The notes under the pieces were generated by a model, which was not told the origin of the DNA, ran no database searches, and worked only from the letters and a program-made list of their open reading frames with translations. From contig VWVT01000020.1 of assembly GCA_008638415.1 (NCBI GenBank), positions 41,775 through 105,774 on the forward strand: a stretch of DNA of 64,000 nt, given 5' to 3'. Shown here one piece after another: positions 8,566 to 16,861 of this stretch. The translations under genes were made by a program, and so were the position numbers. Source of the stretch: Nocardiopsis sinuspersici (GTDB taxonomy: Bacteria > Actinomycetota > Actinomycetes > Streptosporangiales > Streptosporangiaceae). Within the stretch, counting starts at the first letter, position 1, and the number at the start of each line of letters is the position of its first letter.

Positions 8566-8910
8566 GTGTTCTCAGCCGCGAAGGACTACGCGGCGATCCT
8601 CCGCGGCCGCCAGACCGACGAGGCCCTACTCAACCGTCGGGCCACCCAGAGCGAGCCGATGCCGCTGTTCGGCATCGCCACCGCCCTGGGCCTGCACCAC
8701 GAGACCGTACAGGCGGCGCGCAACGCCAGCCTCGATCGCCTCGCCCAAGGCGCCGACCCCAAATGCGAAATCCCCGACCCCGTGACCGGCGAGCACCACG
8801 GCTACGGAGCCCTCTACGACCCGAAGGCCTTCGCGCACTTCTGGCGCAGCCGCCCCGGGCAAAGGCGCAAGACCGGCCGGACGAAGAAGACCCCGAAAGA
8901 GCAGGCGTGA
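8566..8910 (+). CDS. HTH hypothetical protein, 114 aa
   Basis: The start is uncertain; I chose GTG at 8566, six bases after GGGAG, giving VFSAAKDYAAIL. Residues about 32-55 (MPLFGIATALGLHHETVQAA) resemble a helix-turn-helix, and a basic tail follows (RRKTGRTKKTPKEQA). An in-frame ATG at 8440 exists, but the added N-terminus is low complexity. It precedes an XRE-type regulator by 40 bases on the same strand. Plausibly a small DNA-binding plasmid protein. Confidence 0.5.
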   Translation: MFSAAKDYAAILRGRQTDEALLNRRATQSEPMPLFGIATALGLHHETVQAARNASLDRLAQGADPKCEIPDPVTGEHHGYGALYDPKAFAHFWRSRPGQRRKTGRTKKTPKEQA

Positions 8911-8950
8911 TCCACAAGTCACAGACGGGACTATTTGATACGGTCGCTCC

Positions 8951-9253
8951 ATGAGCGCACGCCAACGCCGCTCCGAGCGCCACGAACAGATCAGCGACAC
9001 CACTCTGCTGCTGCTGCGCCGATGCGGGGAGACCGTCACCGACCTGGCAGCCTCCCTCGGCCAGGACCGCACCAACATCAGCGCCAAAGTCCACGGCAAC
9101 AGGCTGTGGACCGTGGACGACCTCGACCGCATCGCCGTCCACTTCGGCATCTCGCTACTGGAGCTACTCTCGGGCACCCAAGTCGCCCTGGACGCCCTGC
9201 CCCACGAGCGCCACGCCGCCACCGCGCGCCAGGCCGCACTGCCCGCCGCATGA
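8951..9253 (+). CDS. XRE-type helix-turn-helix regulator
   Basis: A 100-residue protein with one HTH: GETVTDLAASLGQDRTNIS, then KVHGNRLWTVDDLDRIAVHF. This is the usual five-helix XRE layout. The stop overlaps a possible ATG of the next gene (ATGA). Likely autoregulates or represses the small downstream operon (9268-9707). Confidence 0.7.
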   Translation: MSARQRRSERHEQISDTTLLLLRRCGETVTDLAASLGQDRTNISAKVHGNRLWTVDDLDRIAVHFGISLLELLSGTQVALDALPHERHAATARQAALPAA

Positions 9254-9267
9254 CCAAGGAGGACCCC

Positions 9268-9462
9268 GTGCAGAACCACGCTTCCGGCGCCGGACTCGAG
9301 TCCGGCCTGGATGAGCACGTCCAGCGGGCACTAGAGCGCGCCCACACCGACCTTCCGCCGGAGGGCGTCACCGTCCAAGCCTCTGACGAGGCGACCATGC
9401 GCGAGGAGCTGCTCGCGGTGCTGCTCGACGACGCCGAGCACCACCGGGGGCACGCCGCGTGA
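9268..9462 (+). CDS. 64-aa hypothetical, possible antitoxin
   Basis: Starts at GTG four bases after AAGGAGGA; an in-frame ATG at 9250 has a poorer site. The protein is short and acidic (VQASDEATMREELLAVLLDD). It overlaps the next gene by four bases (GTGA). Size, charge and translational coupling fit an antitoxin, but no family motif confirms it. Confidence 0.45.
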   Translation: MQNHASGAGLESGLDEHVQRALERAHTDLPPEGVTVQASDEATMREELLAVLLDDAEHHRGHAA

Positions 9463-9707
9463 AACGACGCGACATCACCCTGTCCGACGCCATCCGCGAC
9501 CAGATGGCCGCACTGCCGCCCCGGGTGCGCATCCGCGCGGGCGAGGCCCTGCTCGCCCTGGCGGCCGCCGACGACCCCGACGTGCTCGCCCAGCCCCACC
9601 CCGACTACGACGATGAGTTCGTGCGGCGCATGAGCGGACTCGGCTACAACATGACGCTGCTCGTCTACAGCCACCGCGTGGTTGCTCTGGACGTGCGCTC
9701 CGACTGA
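9459..9707 (+). CDS. 82-aa hypothetical, possible RelE/ParE-like toxin
   Basis: A GTG start overlaps the preceding gene. The C-terminal strands (YNMTLLVYSHRVVALDVRSD) resemble the last beta hairpin of RelE/ParE-fold proteins, and the length fits. No catalytic triad can be assigned by eye, so the assignment is tentative. A textbook terminator follows 13 bases after the stop, ending the operon. Confidence 0.45.
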   Translation: MKRRDITLSDAIRDQMAALPPRVRIRAGEALLALAAADDPDVLAQPHPDYDDEFVRRMSGLGYNMTLLVYSHRVVALDVRSD

Positions 9708-9720
9708 CCCGCCCAGCGCG

Positions 9721-9748
9721 ACGGCCCCTCTCCGGAGGGGCCGTTTTC
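9721..9748 (+). terminator. Intrinsic terminator
   Basis: Stem ACGGCCCCT/AGGGGCCGT with a six-base CTCCGG loop, followed by TTTTC. Closes the operon ending at 9707. Confidence 0.85.
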
Positions 9749-9852
9749 GTTGAGGCGCCCAGGCCCGGAACCGTTACCGCGGTGATCCGCCCCCTCGGGC
9801 TGGCCCCACGGGTGGCCGGCGCGCGCTGCGCACCGGCGACAGCCGCGCCGGG

Positions 9853-10383
9853 TCAGGGGCAGTAGTGCAGCGGCCCCTCCTCCACCCTGCTGATCACGAT
9901 CAGCGAGGTCATCCCCGGGAAGTGTGTGGAGCAGCACGAGCACACCGACATCACCAGGTCGTCGGCGGCCAGCGACGCGGCCGCCGTGGCGAAGTCCTCG
10001 GCGGCGACCTCACTGTAGGGCTCCAAGGTCAGCGCGACCCGCTCGCGATCGCGTATCCAGCTCCGCCCGTGGTCGACCATGCCACCCGTGGTGTGGCCGC
10101 CCCCGAAGTCGTAGCAGATGCCCCCCAGGTTGTTCCGCTCCTTCTCGCGACGCCGGTGCAGGTGCCCGCGCGAGTCACGCAGATAGCAGGGGCAGCGCCA
10201 CTCGGGCGAGACCTTGATGCCGTGCTTGGCGAGCCGCTCGAGTCGCTGCTGGGCCATGGCAGCGGCCACCACCCGCTTCAGAAGGTCGGCGTCGCCGATC
10301 TCCTCCAGCGCCTGGAGCGGCCTCAAGAGTTCGGGGTACTGCTTGGGATCGAAAAACCGGCGAAGCAAGCTGAGGTCGTTCAT
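9853..10383 (-). CDS. Hypothetical protein, 176 aa
   Basis: I chose the ATG at 10383 (MNDLSLLRRFFDPKQYPELL); an upstream in-frame extension is low complexity. The protein has a helical N-terminus and a cysteine pair region (WRCPCYLRDSRGHLHRR). A beta-rich C-terminus contains CSCCSTHFPGMTSLIVISRV. Four cysteines might bind metal. I do not recognise the family. It lies just outside the left end of the transposon-like island. Confidence 0.5.
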   Translation of the reverse strand: MNDLSLLRRFFDPKQYPELLRPLQALEEIGDADLLKRVVAAAMAQQRLERLAKHGIKVSPEWRCPCYLRDSRGHLHRRREKERNNLGGICYDFGGGHTTGGMVDHGRSWIRDRERVALTLEPYSEVAAEDFATAAASLAADDLVMSVCSCCSTHFPGMTSLIVISRVEEGPLHYCP

Positions 10384-10603
10384 GGGCCCATCGTGCAGCT
10401 CCTCTCTCGCCCGCGGGGCCGGAATCGAAGAGTTCCCCACGCAGACTCCCGCAGGCGGCCTTCTCAGGCCTGCGGCGAGAGTGCGCGGGAGCATGCCAGC
10501 GCATCACGGGCGCTCTCCAGTGCGACTCAGGGGTCGTGGAGTCGGTGTTGGTGTCCGCTCGAAGGCGGCCATGGTAGCTCTAAGGGGTCCGCGCAAGGGC
10601 CTC

Positions 10604-10652
10604 TGTTGAGCGCAGTGAAGTTGGCAGTGGTCAGCACAGCGGGGATGTCAGC
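10604..10652. mobile_element. Transposon left-end-like sequence (end D)
   Basis: Starts TGTTGAGCGCAGTG and continues with GGCAGTGG and GGGGATGTCAG. It aligns without gaps to the end at 14638 for its first 27 bases. It also shares TGTTGA and GATGTCAG with the reverse complement of the right end at 26738-26810. Orientation is inward, toward the methylase gene. Confidence 0.55.
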
Positions 10653-10714
10653 CTTCAGTGTTCTGTCTTCTGCCCTGATCAGTGTGGTTCTGTGATCGTC
10701 GAGTGAGGTAGAAA

Positions 10715-13700
10715 TCAGGTCTCCCCCGATGCCGAGTATCGGATCTCCAAGGGATGCTCCTCCAGGCTTCGAAGGATCGCCTGGCCGCTAACCATTTGGT
10801 CCAGAAGAAAAAGTTCCTGCGTCCGACACTCCTGACACAGCCTGACCATGGCCAGCGGCCAGAGATCGACAGGCTGCCTGGAAAGTCTGCTGTCAACATA
10901 GATCCGGCCGGGGCGTAGGGGGTAGGTTTCCAGCTGCTCCAGTGGCTCCCAGCTTGGATGACTCCCGCGCAACTGAAGCCCTACGATCCGGAAGGATGAC
11001 TCGTTGAGATACTCACAACGCTCCACCCAGAACCAACGGATGCTCGACAGCCAATTGACCGAGTTAATGACCGAGAGCACCCGTGGTTCAAGCTGCTCGA
11101 CGTCTTCATGAAGCTCGTGACTGAAGCGGACTCCGTGAGCATGATGTGAACGGTTCCGGAATTCCTTGATCCTCTCCAATGTTTGAGTGATGGGGCTGTC
11201 TCGGAGCGCCGTCAACTCCTGGATACGGGGACTCTCAACCTTCGCCAAGAACAGATCGATGAGGGAGATCCAGGTGCCGAAGGAAGCTCCCTTGCGGAAC
11301 TGAGAGCGGAGTTCTTTGTTGAAAGTTTGGCGTGCGATGAGTTCGGAGAGGGCAAGGATGCCCAGTATGCGCGCCGTGCCTTCGGCGAGCTTGAGCAATC
11401 CGTCCTTCCGCTCAGCAGGATGAGTGCTGACGCGATAGCGGCGGGCGAGGGCTGCCACATGGAAGGGGTAGCTCGACTCTACCCGCCATACCGGGTCATC
11501 GAAGGGACGGATTAGCCGGTCCACTAGCCGCGCTTCGTGGGCGGAAGACCGTACAATCCTGCGGAGCTCATCGTTGGATCTCTTGCTGCCCGAGAATATG
11601 TTCGGTAGGAGGCCTGAGTTCACCATTTGGAGGGTACGGCGACCTTCCTGTACCTCCTCCAACAAGTCATCTATCTCCGAGTCAGTAACCAGGTCCAAAG
11701 GGACGGGAGTGTCGAGCAGGTCGCGGGCGTGCAGGAGGCGTACGTTCTCCTTACGCAAGTTGAGCCATTCGCATAGTGCTCGTCCACTTCCTGGACGCGG
11801 ATGTAGAACAAACATTGAGGTAACAGCGGTGCCGAATCCTGGGGGCAGCAGGCGCCAGTTGTCGAAGTGTCCCACCAGATCACCGCCCGAGCATGGGGTT
11901 AGGGTGACCATGTAATCTTTGCGATCTGCGTCTGGCAATTCCAGAGCTGATTCAACATCATGCAGATCCGCAGCTGTGAGGTGTTTGGGTATGGACGCTT
12001 CTTCTTCATCAGGATCTGAGTGGGGCAGTTCGACGCGCGCCGTCTCGAGTTGGGCAAACTTCCGCAACGGCTCGAGCTGCCCATCCATTGCCATAATGAA
12101 GAAGATCCAGGGTCGAATTTCGCACCCCAGTTTCGTCTTTTCGTGTTTGATCCAGGCATCAGGGGATCGAGGGAGGATCTCGCGCCTAAAATATTCCTCT
12201 GGATCGTCCAGAAATGGTACGGACAGTGTCTCACGTAGCTCCAGGTCGGGTTCCTGTGCGCCCTTGTGCTTCTGCAGCTCTCCCTTGTCATCACGTACGC
12301 CGATCGCATTGCGGACAGCCTTTTCGAAGTTAACTCCACCCGGCCAGGCCTGTCCAGCGGACTCGGCAGCATGCCGTAGTGCACGGAACGCCTTGGACTT
12401 AGTGCTCCATGTTGTTCCGATGAGATTTCGGAGTGCTAACACTAGCGTTTCCGTGTCGTCCAGTAGCTGTATCGGCCGCAGCGCAGTAAGACGGTCAAGA
12501 CTCTCCTGGGTGAGTTCGAAGCGCAGTCGAAGTGGGTGTTCGACGAGTATCTGGCGATACATCAGGTCATCCGCCCGGACCACTGACACCTGATCATTCA
12601 AATATTGATTAGGGGCAGCGGAAAGCGCCTCACCATAGAGCTGGACGATCTCAGTGAGCTGGTCGGGTCCGAGATACTTCCTCTTATTGCCCACTGAATG
12701 TCGTACCTTTTGCCAGTGATCCTGTGCCTTGATGAGTACGACTTTGCCCTGGCTTCCAGCGCTCTTGCGATTGCTTAGAATCCAGATGTACGTGCTGATG
12801 CCAGTGTTGGTGAATAGTTGGTCGGGAAGAGCAACAATACCTTCGAGCCAGTCGTTCTCGATGATCCACTTTCGGATCTCTGATTCCCCTGATCCGGCTG
12901 CACCAGCGTTCATCGGTGACCTGTTAAATACGACAGCGATGCGGCTTCCACCGTGGCCGGAAGAATCCACGGGCTTCATCTTCGATATCATGTGCTGGAG
13001 AAAGAGCAGGGATCCGTCGTTAATGCGAGGCAAGCCAGCCCCGAAGCGTCCTTCGTGGCCGAGATCTTCGTGCTCGGCGAGTACGGCGTCCTTGCTGGAT
13101 TTCCAATCGGCACCAAATGGAGGGTTTGCTATGAGGTAGTCGAATTGCTTGTTTGGGAATCCGTCCTTTTGAATTACATTGTGGATTGCTATCTGCTCAA
13201 AGTCGCGACCGCCCAGTAGCATCCGGGAACTGGCGATCGCCCAGCTTTGGGGATTTAGATCTTGACCGTATAGGAAGACGCGCGCATTACGATTGACGTT
13301 GGCGAGGTGGTCGGCCATCTCGCTGAGTAGGCCGCCCGTGCCGCAGGCTGGGTCATAAATCGTTCTAGTTATTCCGGGGGCCGCGAGCCGATCCAGGTCG
13401 GCTTCCGCTGCGAGAGCGGCCATTAGGCGAGCGACGTCACGCGGCGTAGAATGCTCACCGCTGGCCTCTGAGGTTAAATCCGAAAAGCGTCGCACGAGTT
13501 CGTCGAAGACGCGTTCCATATCCTGCGGAGAGAGGGATGTCCCCAGATCTAGGTCGAGGAACTTAGCGACGATCGTGTACAGCAAACCGGATTCGGACAA
13601 ACGCTGAGAGGTGGAGGAAAAGTGGAAGCAGTCGAAAATCTTCCTTACGTTTTGCGAGAATCCACCCACGTAGTCGCGCAGCTTGCTGTCGACGCACTCT

Positions 13701-13996
13701 GGAGAGTTAACTATATCCGTCAGTCTAATGTGGCTCGTGTTATAAAATGGAAGACCAGTGGCGCGCCAGAGTATGGTGTCCAACATAGGGTGGTCGGCGG
13801 ATTTTTCCGCAGAATCGAGCACGTTTTCTCGATGAGTCGAAAGTACGCAGTCAAGTCGGCGCAATACAGTGAACGGCAGTAGGACCTCACCGTACTGATG
13901 CGTCTTGAAGTTACCGCGGAGCAGGTCAGACACCGACCAGATAAGCTCGGACAGTTGCATTGTCGTGTCCCGCATTTGTTCGCCTTCCGCACACAC
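10715..13996 (-). CDS. Type I-like DNA methylase fused to HEPN domain
   Basis: A 1093-residue fusion. Residues 1-150 resemble the HsdM N-terminal helical domain. Residues about 205-420 carry the N6-adenine methylase fold: motif I DPACGTGGLL near 214 and motif IV NPPFG near 289. Residues about 600-640 keep the HsdM tail (EEYFRREILPRSPDAWIKHE). Residues about 690-800 (PCSGGDLVGHFDNW...LLDTPVPLDL) resemble half of an HsdS specificity domain. RNRSHH near 947 fits the R-N-x3-H HEPN RNase motif in a helical context. No HsdR gene is adjacent. The gene is visibly less GC-rich than its neighbours, suggesting transfer. The GTG start at 13996 has GGAGA upstream; ATG 13975 is an alternative. Role inferred: phage defence. 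Confidence 0.75.
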   Translation of the reverse strand: MCAEGEQMRDTTMQLSELIWSVSDLLRGNFKTHQYGEVLLPFTVLRRLDCVLSTHRENVLDSAEKSADHPMLDTILWRATGLPFYNTSHIRLTDIVNSPECVDSKLRDYVGGFSQNVRKIFDCFHFSSTSQRLSESGLLYTIVAKFLDLDLGTSLSPQDMERVFDELVRRFSDLTSEASGEHSTPRDVARLMAALAAEADLDRLAAPGITRTIYDPACGTGGLLSEMADHLANVNRNARVFLYGQDLNPQSWAIASSRMLLGGRDFEQIAIHNVIQKDGFPNKQFDYLIANPPFGADWKSSKDAVLAEHEDLGHEGRFGAGLPRINDGSLLFLQHMISKMKPVDSSGHGGSRIAVVFNRSPMNAGAAGSGESEIRKWIIENDWLEGIVALPDQLFTNTGISTYIWILSNRKSAGSQGKVVLIKAQDHWQKVRHSVGNKRKYLGPDQLTEIVQLYGEALSAAPNQYLNDQVSVVRADDLMYRQILVEHPLRLRFELTQESLDRLTALRPIQLLDDTETLVLALRNLIGTTWSTKSKAFRALRHAAESAGQAWPGGVNFEKAVRNAIGVRDDKGELQKHKGAQEPDLELRETLSVPFLDDPEEYFRREILPRSPDAWIKHEKTKLGCEIRPWIFFIMAMDGQLEPLRKFAQLETARVELPHSDPDEEEASIPKHLTAADLHDVESALELPDADRKDYMVTLTPCSGGDLVGHFDNWRLLPPGFGTAVTSMFVLHPRPGSGRALCEWLNLRKENVRLLHARDLLDTPVPLDLVTDSEIDDLLEEVQEGRRTLQMVNSGLLPNIFSGSKRSNDELRRIVRSSAHEARLVDRLIRPFDDPVWRVESSYPFHVAALARRYRVSTHPAERKDGLLKLAEGTARILGILALSELIARQTFNKELRSQFRKGASFGTWISLIDLFLAKVESPRIQELTALRDSPITQTLERIKEFRNRSHHAHGVRFSHELHEDVEQLEPRVLSVINSVNWLSSIRWFWVERCEYLNESSFRIVGLQLRGSHPSWEPLEQLETYPLRPGRIYVDSRLSRQPVDLWPLAMVRLCQECRTQELFLLDQMVSGQAILRSLEEHPLEIRYSASGET

Positions 13997-14223
13997 AGCG
14001 TCTCCGGTCTCTCCTCAAGGGCGCCCACAATTAAGTTCAGAGGGATCTTACGCGTAGGACGGGGATGCCGCGAGCGCTTTTTAGGAACGCCAGGGGTTCG
14101 CCCTGGTCGGGCGTGGGGACGTTTCGGTAAAAGGTGAGGAGCGAGTTTGCGTTCTGCGTTGATGAGGTGGTCTCTCTTACGGATCGCCCCTGAACCGCTA
14201 CGGTGGCGAGCACTTGGCCATTC

Positions 14224-14395
14224 CCAGACGGGGATCGGTATCGTCGAGCGCCGACAGGCGTCGACCGCGCTCTCCCCACCACTGTGGGCCCCTACCGGTT
14301 TGTCACCTCCACCGCGCACGTCATCGGCCACCGCGCCGCCCGCCTGGAGTGAGTGCGTGCGGGCGCCCCGGTGTATCTGGCGATGGAGCGCACCT
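14224..14395 (+). pseudogene. Decayed fragment of the 46622-47212 gene
   Basis: In one frame this reads PDGDRYRRAPTGVD...GPYRFVTST...GHRAARLE and then stops. It matches the 196-aa gene at 46622-47212 (LPDRSPVIAGGPTQ...GPYRFVTSTTG...GHGTAQVE) in order and spacing, and DNA similarity continues past the stop. It has no start and is disabled. Confidence 0.6.
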
Positions 14396-14396
14396 G

Positions 14397-14613
14397 GGCC
14401 GTTGGCGTTGCGCCGCATTGGAGCGCACATCTTCACCCTGGGGACGCGGATGGACGTGCTCACCGTCCCGCAGCGCACCACGTTGGACGGCGCCGGCGGC
14501 CTGGGAGTGGCCAGGCTGGCCGTATGCACCGTCGACGGCGAGCTCGCCCTCTACCCGGCTGTGCCATTCAGTCTTCTCCCGAGCGCTCGCCGTCAGCGCA
14601 AAAGGAGTACTGA
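14397..14613 (+). pseudogene. Decayed fragment of the transposon HTH gene
   Basis: Encodes LRRIGAHIFTLGTRMDVLT...CTVDGELALYPAVPFSLLP, matching the C-terminus of the gene at 26014-26742 (LRRTGAHTYVLGARMDVLT...VTVEGELAVDPAVRFSLLP) with an internal deletion. As in the intact copy, the coding end is followed at once by the transposon right-end sequence. Confidence 0.7.
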
Positions 14614-14633
14614 CATCCCCGTGCTCGTCAACA
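14609..14633. mobile_element. Transposon right-end relic (end A-left)
   Basis: ACTGACATCCCCGTGCTCG followed by TCAACA, the same 25 bases as the outermost right-end repeat at 26786-26810. Only one repeat remains, directly after GAGT. This is the product expected if repeats 1 and 3 of the intact end recombined and deleted the 48 bases between them. Confidence 0.7.
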
Positions 14634-14637
14634 ACTT

Positions 14638-14687
14638 TGTTGAACGCAGTGAAGGTGGCAGTGGTTAGCGCAGTGGGGATGTCAGTG
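14638..14687. mobile_element. Transposon left-end-like sequence (end A-right)
   Basis: Starts TGTTGAACGCAGTGAAGG, then GGCAGTGG and GTGGGGATGTCAGTG. It is nearly identical to end D at 10604 and separated from the right-end relic by only four bases (ACTT), so two ends stand back to back. Confidence 0.65.
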
Positions 14688-14703
14688 CCCGGGGCTCTCT
14701 CAG

Positions 14704-16638
14704 TCAGGGGTTGCTGGGCGCAGGTGGTTCTGTGACTGAGGCGTTCGAATCCTCTTGCCCAGGACGCTGTCCCCAAGCTTCGGGAAACAGCAGGACCCCA
14801 GGAGTCGCTTGCGTCTGGGCTTCTCGCAGACCGACAGGGCATGTGCCCCTAGCGTGCTCGAAGTCGTCCAGGTCACCGGAGAACCCAGCCCAACCGAAGT
14901 CCACTGCCCCTCCGGAGGACTGGGCCCCGAAGAAGTCCACCGTCCATCCGGAGAACTCGGCCGTGCGGAAGTCCACCGTCCCGCCGAAGAACCGGGCCCC
15001 GCTGAAGCCCACCCTCCCGCTGAAGAACCGGGCCCCGCTGAAGTCCACCGTTCCGCCGGAGAGCTCGGCCGTGCGGAAGTCCACCGTCCCGCCGGAGAAC
15101 CAGGCCCCGAAGAAGATCACCATCCCGCCGGAGAACCGGGCCCCGGCAAAGTTCACCGTCCCGCCGGAGAACTCGGTCCCGAAGAAGTCCACGGTCCCGT
15201 CGGAGAACCGGGCCCCGCGGAAATTCACGGTCCCGTCGGAGAACCGGGCCTCGCCGAAGTCCACCATCCCGCCGGAGAACTGGGCCCCGATGAGGATCAC
15301 CTCCCCGTCGGAGAACTGGGCCCCGATGAAGTTCACCGTTCCGTCGGAGAACCGGGCCCCGGCAAAGTTCACCGTCCCGCCGGAGAATCGGGCTCCGCGG
15401 AAGTCCACCGTCCCGCCGGAGAACCGGGCCCTGCGGAAGTCCACCGTCCCGCCGGAGAACTCGGTCCCGAAGAAGTCCACCTCCCCGCCGGAGAACCGGG
15501 CCCAACCGAAGTCCACCGTCCCGCTGAAGAACCGGGCCCCGCTGAAGTCCACCCTCCCGCCGGAGAAGTGGGCTCCAGATAGGTCGCCGCCGTCGAAGAC
15601 GACGCCGGTGAAGTCGTAGTTCTTGCCGCGCCAGCGGGTGGGCTCGCGCAGGTGGTTGCCGATGATGCGGATGATGGTGTGGCGGACCTGCTGAAACGAC
15701 TCGAACTCCAGAACCTGCCTTCGGTGCTCCTCCTGGGCCGTCTGTTGTTCCTCGCGTTGGGCGTCGTGTTCGGTGTTGCGGAGACGGCCGAGGTCAGCGG
15801 TTGTGGTCGGGGATGCCGCTGGCAGGACGGACTGGTCGGGTGGTCCGGAAGGCTCATCAGGGCGAGATGTGTAGGGCATGCGCAGGTAGGCGCACAGCAC
15901 GTCGATGACCATCTGCACCTCCTTCTCGGAAGGGGCGTCGTCGGCCAGGTGGGCCAGGGCGTGGACGGCGCCCAGCCGTACAGCGGCGTGCTCGCTGCCC
16001 AGTTCGGTGTAGGCGGCGGTGAAGCGCTCGTTGAACAGTTTGGTGACCTCGCGCTCAGCCGCCTTCTCAGCGCGTACGTTGGCCGCTTCGGCGCGTATGG
16101 CGTCGGCTTCGGTGGTGCGTTGGCGCCGGTAGTGGATCACCAGCAGGGCGGCTGCGCCGAGTCCGGCCACGATCGCGAAGGCCCGGGTGGCGAGCGCGTC
16201 TAGGGCCCGGGGCGGCAAAGGGTCCGGGAAGGTGGGTGTGGGGGCGCCCATCACCCACCACGCGCCCGCGACCAAGAGACCGACCACCGCAATGACCACT
16301 GCCCAGGCGACGGCGATCACCGATCCCAAACGTGCCTGTTCGGCTCGTTGGCGTATCTGCAGCCGTGACCGGCGCATGGTGGCTGTGACGATCACGACTA
16401 AGCCGACCGCGCACAGCACGAGACGCCCGGCGTGGGGCCGAGACCAGAACACCTCCCAGGCCCGGTCCACCAACGGAGCGCCGGCCACCCCGATCAGCAG
16501 CAGGGCCCCAAGGACGGCGCCGCTGCGGACCGGGCTTCCTCGGACCAGGGCCAGCAGCCGATCGGCGCCGTCGCGTACGGACTGGAGGGCCCCTGCGTGG
16601 GAGGGCGGTGTGGTGGGGGGCAAGCCGTCCGAGGTCAT
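14704..16638 (-). CDS. Membrane protein with 12-residue solenoid repeats
   Basis: A 644-residue protein. The N-terminal half has about five hydrophobic segments (for example VLGALLLIGVAGAPLV and FAIVAGLGAAALLVIHY). A cytoplasmic helical segment follows (FNERFTAAYTELGSEHAAVR), which is common ahead of pentapeptide domains. The last 240 residues are about 19 tandem copies of a 12-residue unit like FSGGTVDFRGAR, a pentapeptide-repeat relative expected to fold as a right-handed beta solenoid. Proteins of this layout occur beside stress and defence genes; no enzymatic motif is visible. Reads from 16638, with right-end-like repeats just upstream. Confidence 0.7.
   Translation of the reverse strand: MTSDGLPPTTPPSHAGALQSVRDGADRLLALVRGSPVRSGAVLGALLLIGVAGAPLVDRAWEVFWSRPHAGRLVLCAVGLVVIVTATMRRSRLQIRQRAEQARLGSVIAVAWAVVIAVVGLLVAGAWWVMGAPTPTFPDPLPPRALDALATRAFAIVAGLGAAALLVIHYRRQRTTEADAIRAEAANVRAEKAAEREVTKLFNERFTAAYTELGSEHAAVRLGAVHALAHLADDAPSEKEVQMVIDVLCAYLRMPYTSRPDEPSGPPDQSVLPAASPTTTADLGRLRNTEHDAQREEQQTAQEEHRRQVLEFESFQQVRHTIIRIIGNHLREPTRWRGKNYDFTGVVFDGGDLSGAHFSGGRVDFSGARFFSGTVDFGWARFSGGEVDFFGTEFSGGTVDFRRARFSGGTVDFRGARFSGGTVNFAGARFSDGTVNFIGAQFSDGEVILIGAQFSGGMVDFGEARFSDGTVNFRGARFSDGTVDFFGTEFSGGTVNFAGARFSGGMVIFFGAWFSGGTVDFRTAELSGGTVDFSGARFFSGRVGFSGARFFGGTVDFRTAEFSGWTVDFFGAQSSGGAVDFGWAGFSGDLDDFEHARGTCPVGLREAQTQATPGVLLFPEAWGQRPGQEDSNASVTEPPAPSNP
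14884..15568 (-). repeat. About 19 tandem 36-bp coding repeats
   Basis: A 36-base unit repeated head to tail without spacers, encoding F-S-G-G-T-V-D-F-x-G-A-R variants. Divergence between units is mostly at third bases and in the x position, showing selection on the protein. Confidence 0.85.
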
Positions 16639-16703
16639 GCCGAAACAGTAGGTCCACGACTTGTGGGGGCTCGGATCTGTTGCCGGATCTGGCCATCAGG
16701 AGC

Positions 16704-16793
16704 ACTGACATCTTCATGACCGATGCTCACTGACAAGTTAGTTGTTGACGAGTACGAACATGACAGTGGTCGCGAGCGCGAAGATGTCAGTAC
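16704..16793. mobile_element. Back-to-back transposon end sequences (end B)
   Basis: The left part (16704-16742) has ACTGACATCTTCATGACC and CTCACTGAC at the spacing of the unit III right end. The right part (16743-16793) starts TGTTGACGAGTACG and carries GACAGTGG and GAAGATGTCAGTAC, matching the reverse complement of the right end with two repeats rather than three. Outermost arms form a 16-bp inverted repeat with one mismatch. Confidence 0.6.
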
Positions 16794-16861
16794 TCGGGTT
16801 GGCACTGTGTGCCTGTCCGCTGTGGGACCGTGGGACGGGGTAGCGCCCCGCCGACGAAAGG

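Larger units (their letters stand above)
10604..14633. mobile_element. Transposon-like unit I (methylase-HEPN cargo)
   Basis: Bounded by end D (10604-10652) and a right-end-like sequence at 14609-14633. It contains the methylase-HEPN fusion gene and decayed gene fragments. One of these is homologous to the last gene of the transposition operon of unit III, directly beside the right end as in unit III. No flanking duplication is visible, so insertion is old or the ends are rearranged. The 330-base stretch 10384-10714 otherwise holds no gene. Confidence 0.45.
14638..16742. mobile_element. Transposon-like unit II (repeat membrane protein cargo)
   Basis: Bounded by end A-right (14638) and a partial right-end-like sequence at 16704-16742 that shares GAGCACTGACAT and GATGCTCACTGAC with the end at 26735. 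Contains a single gene, the 644-aa repeat protein. The right boundary is incomplete, so the unit is inferred. Confidence 0.4.

Noticed and set aside
14884-15568. Regular 36-bp repeats suggesting a CRISPR array
   Set aside because: The units are contiguous with no spacers and encode an open 12-residue protein repeat on the minus strand.
14711-15619. 302-codon + strand frame with repeated PENRAP-type peptides
   Set aside because: It is the antisense of the solenoid repeats and has no start context.
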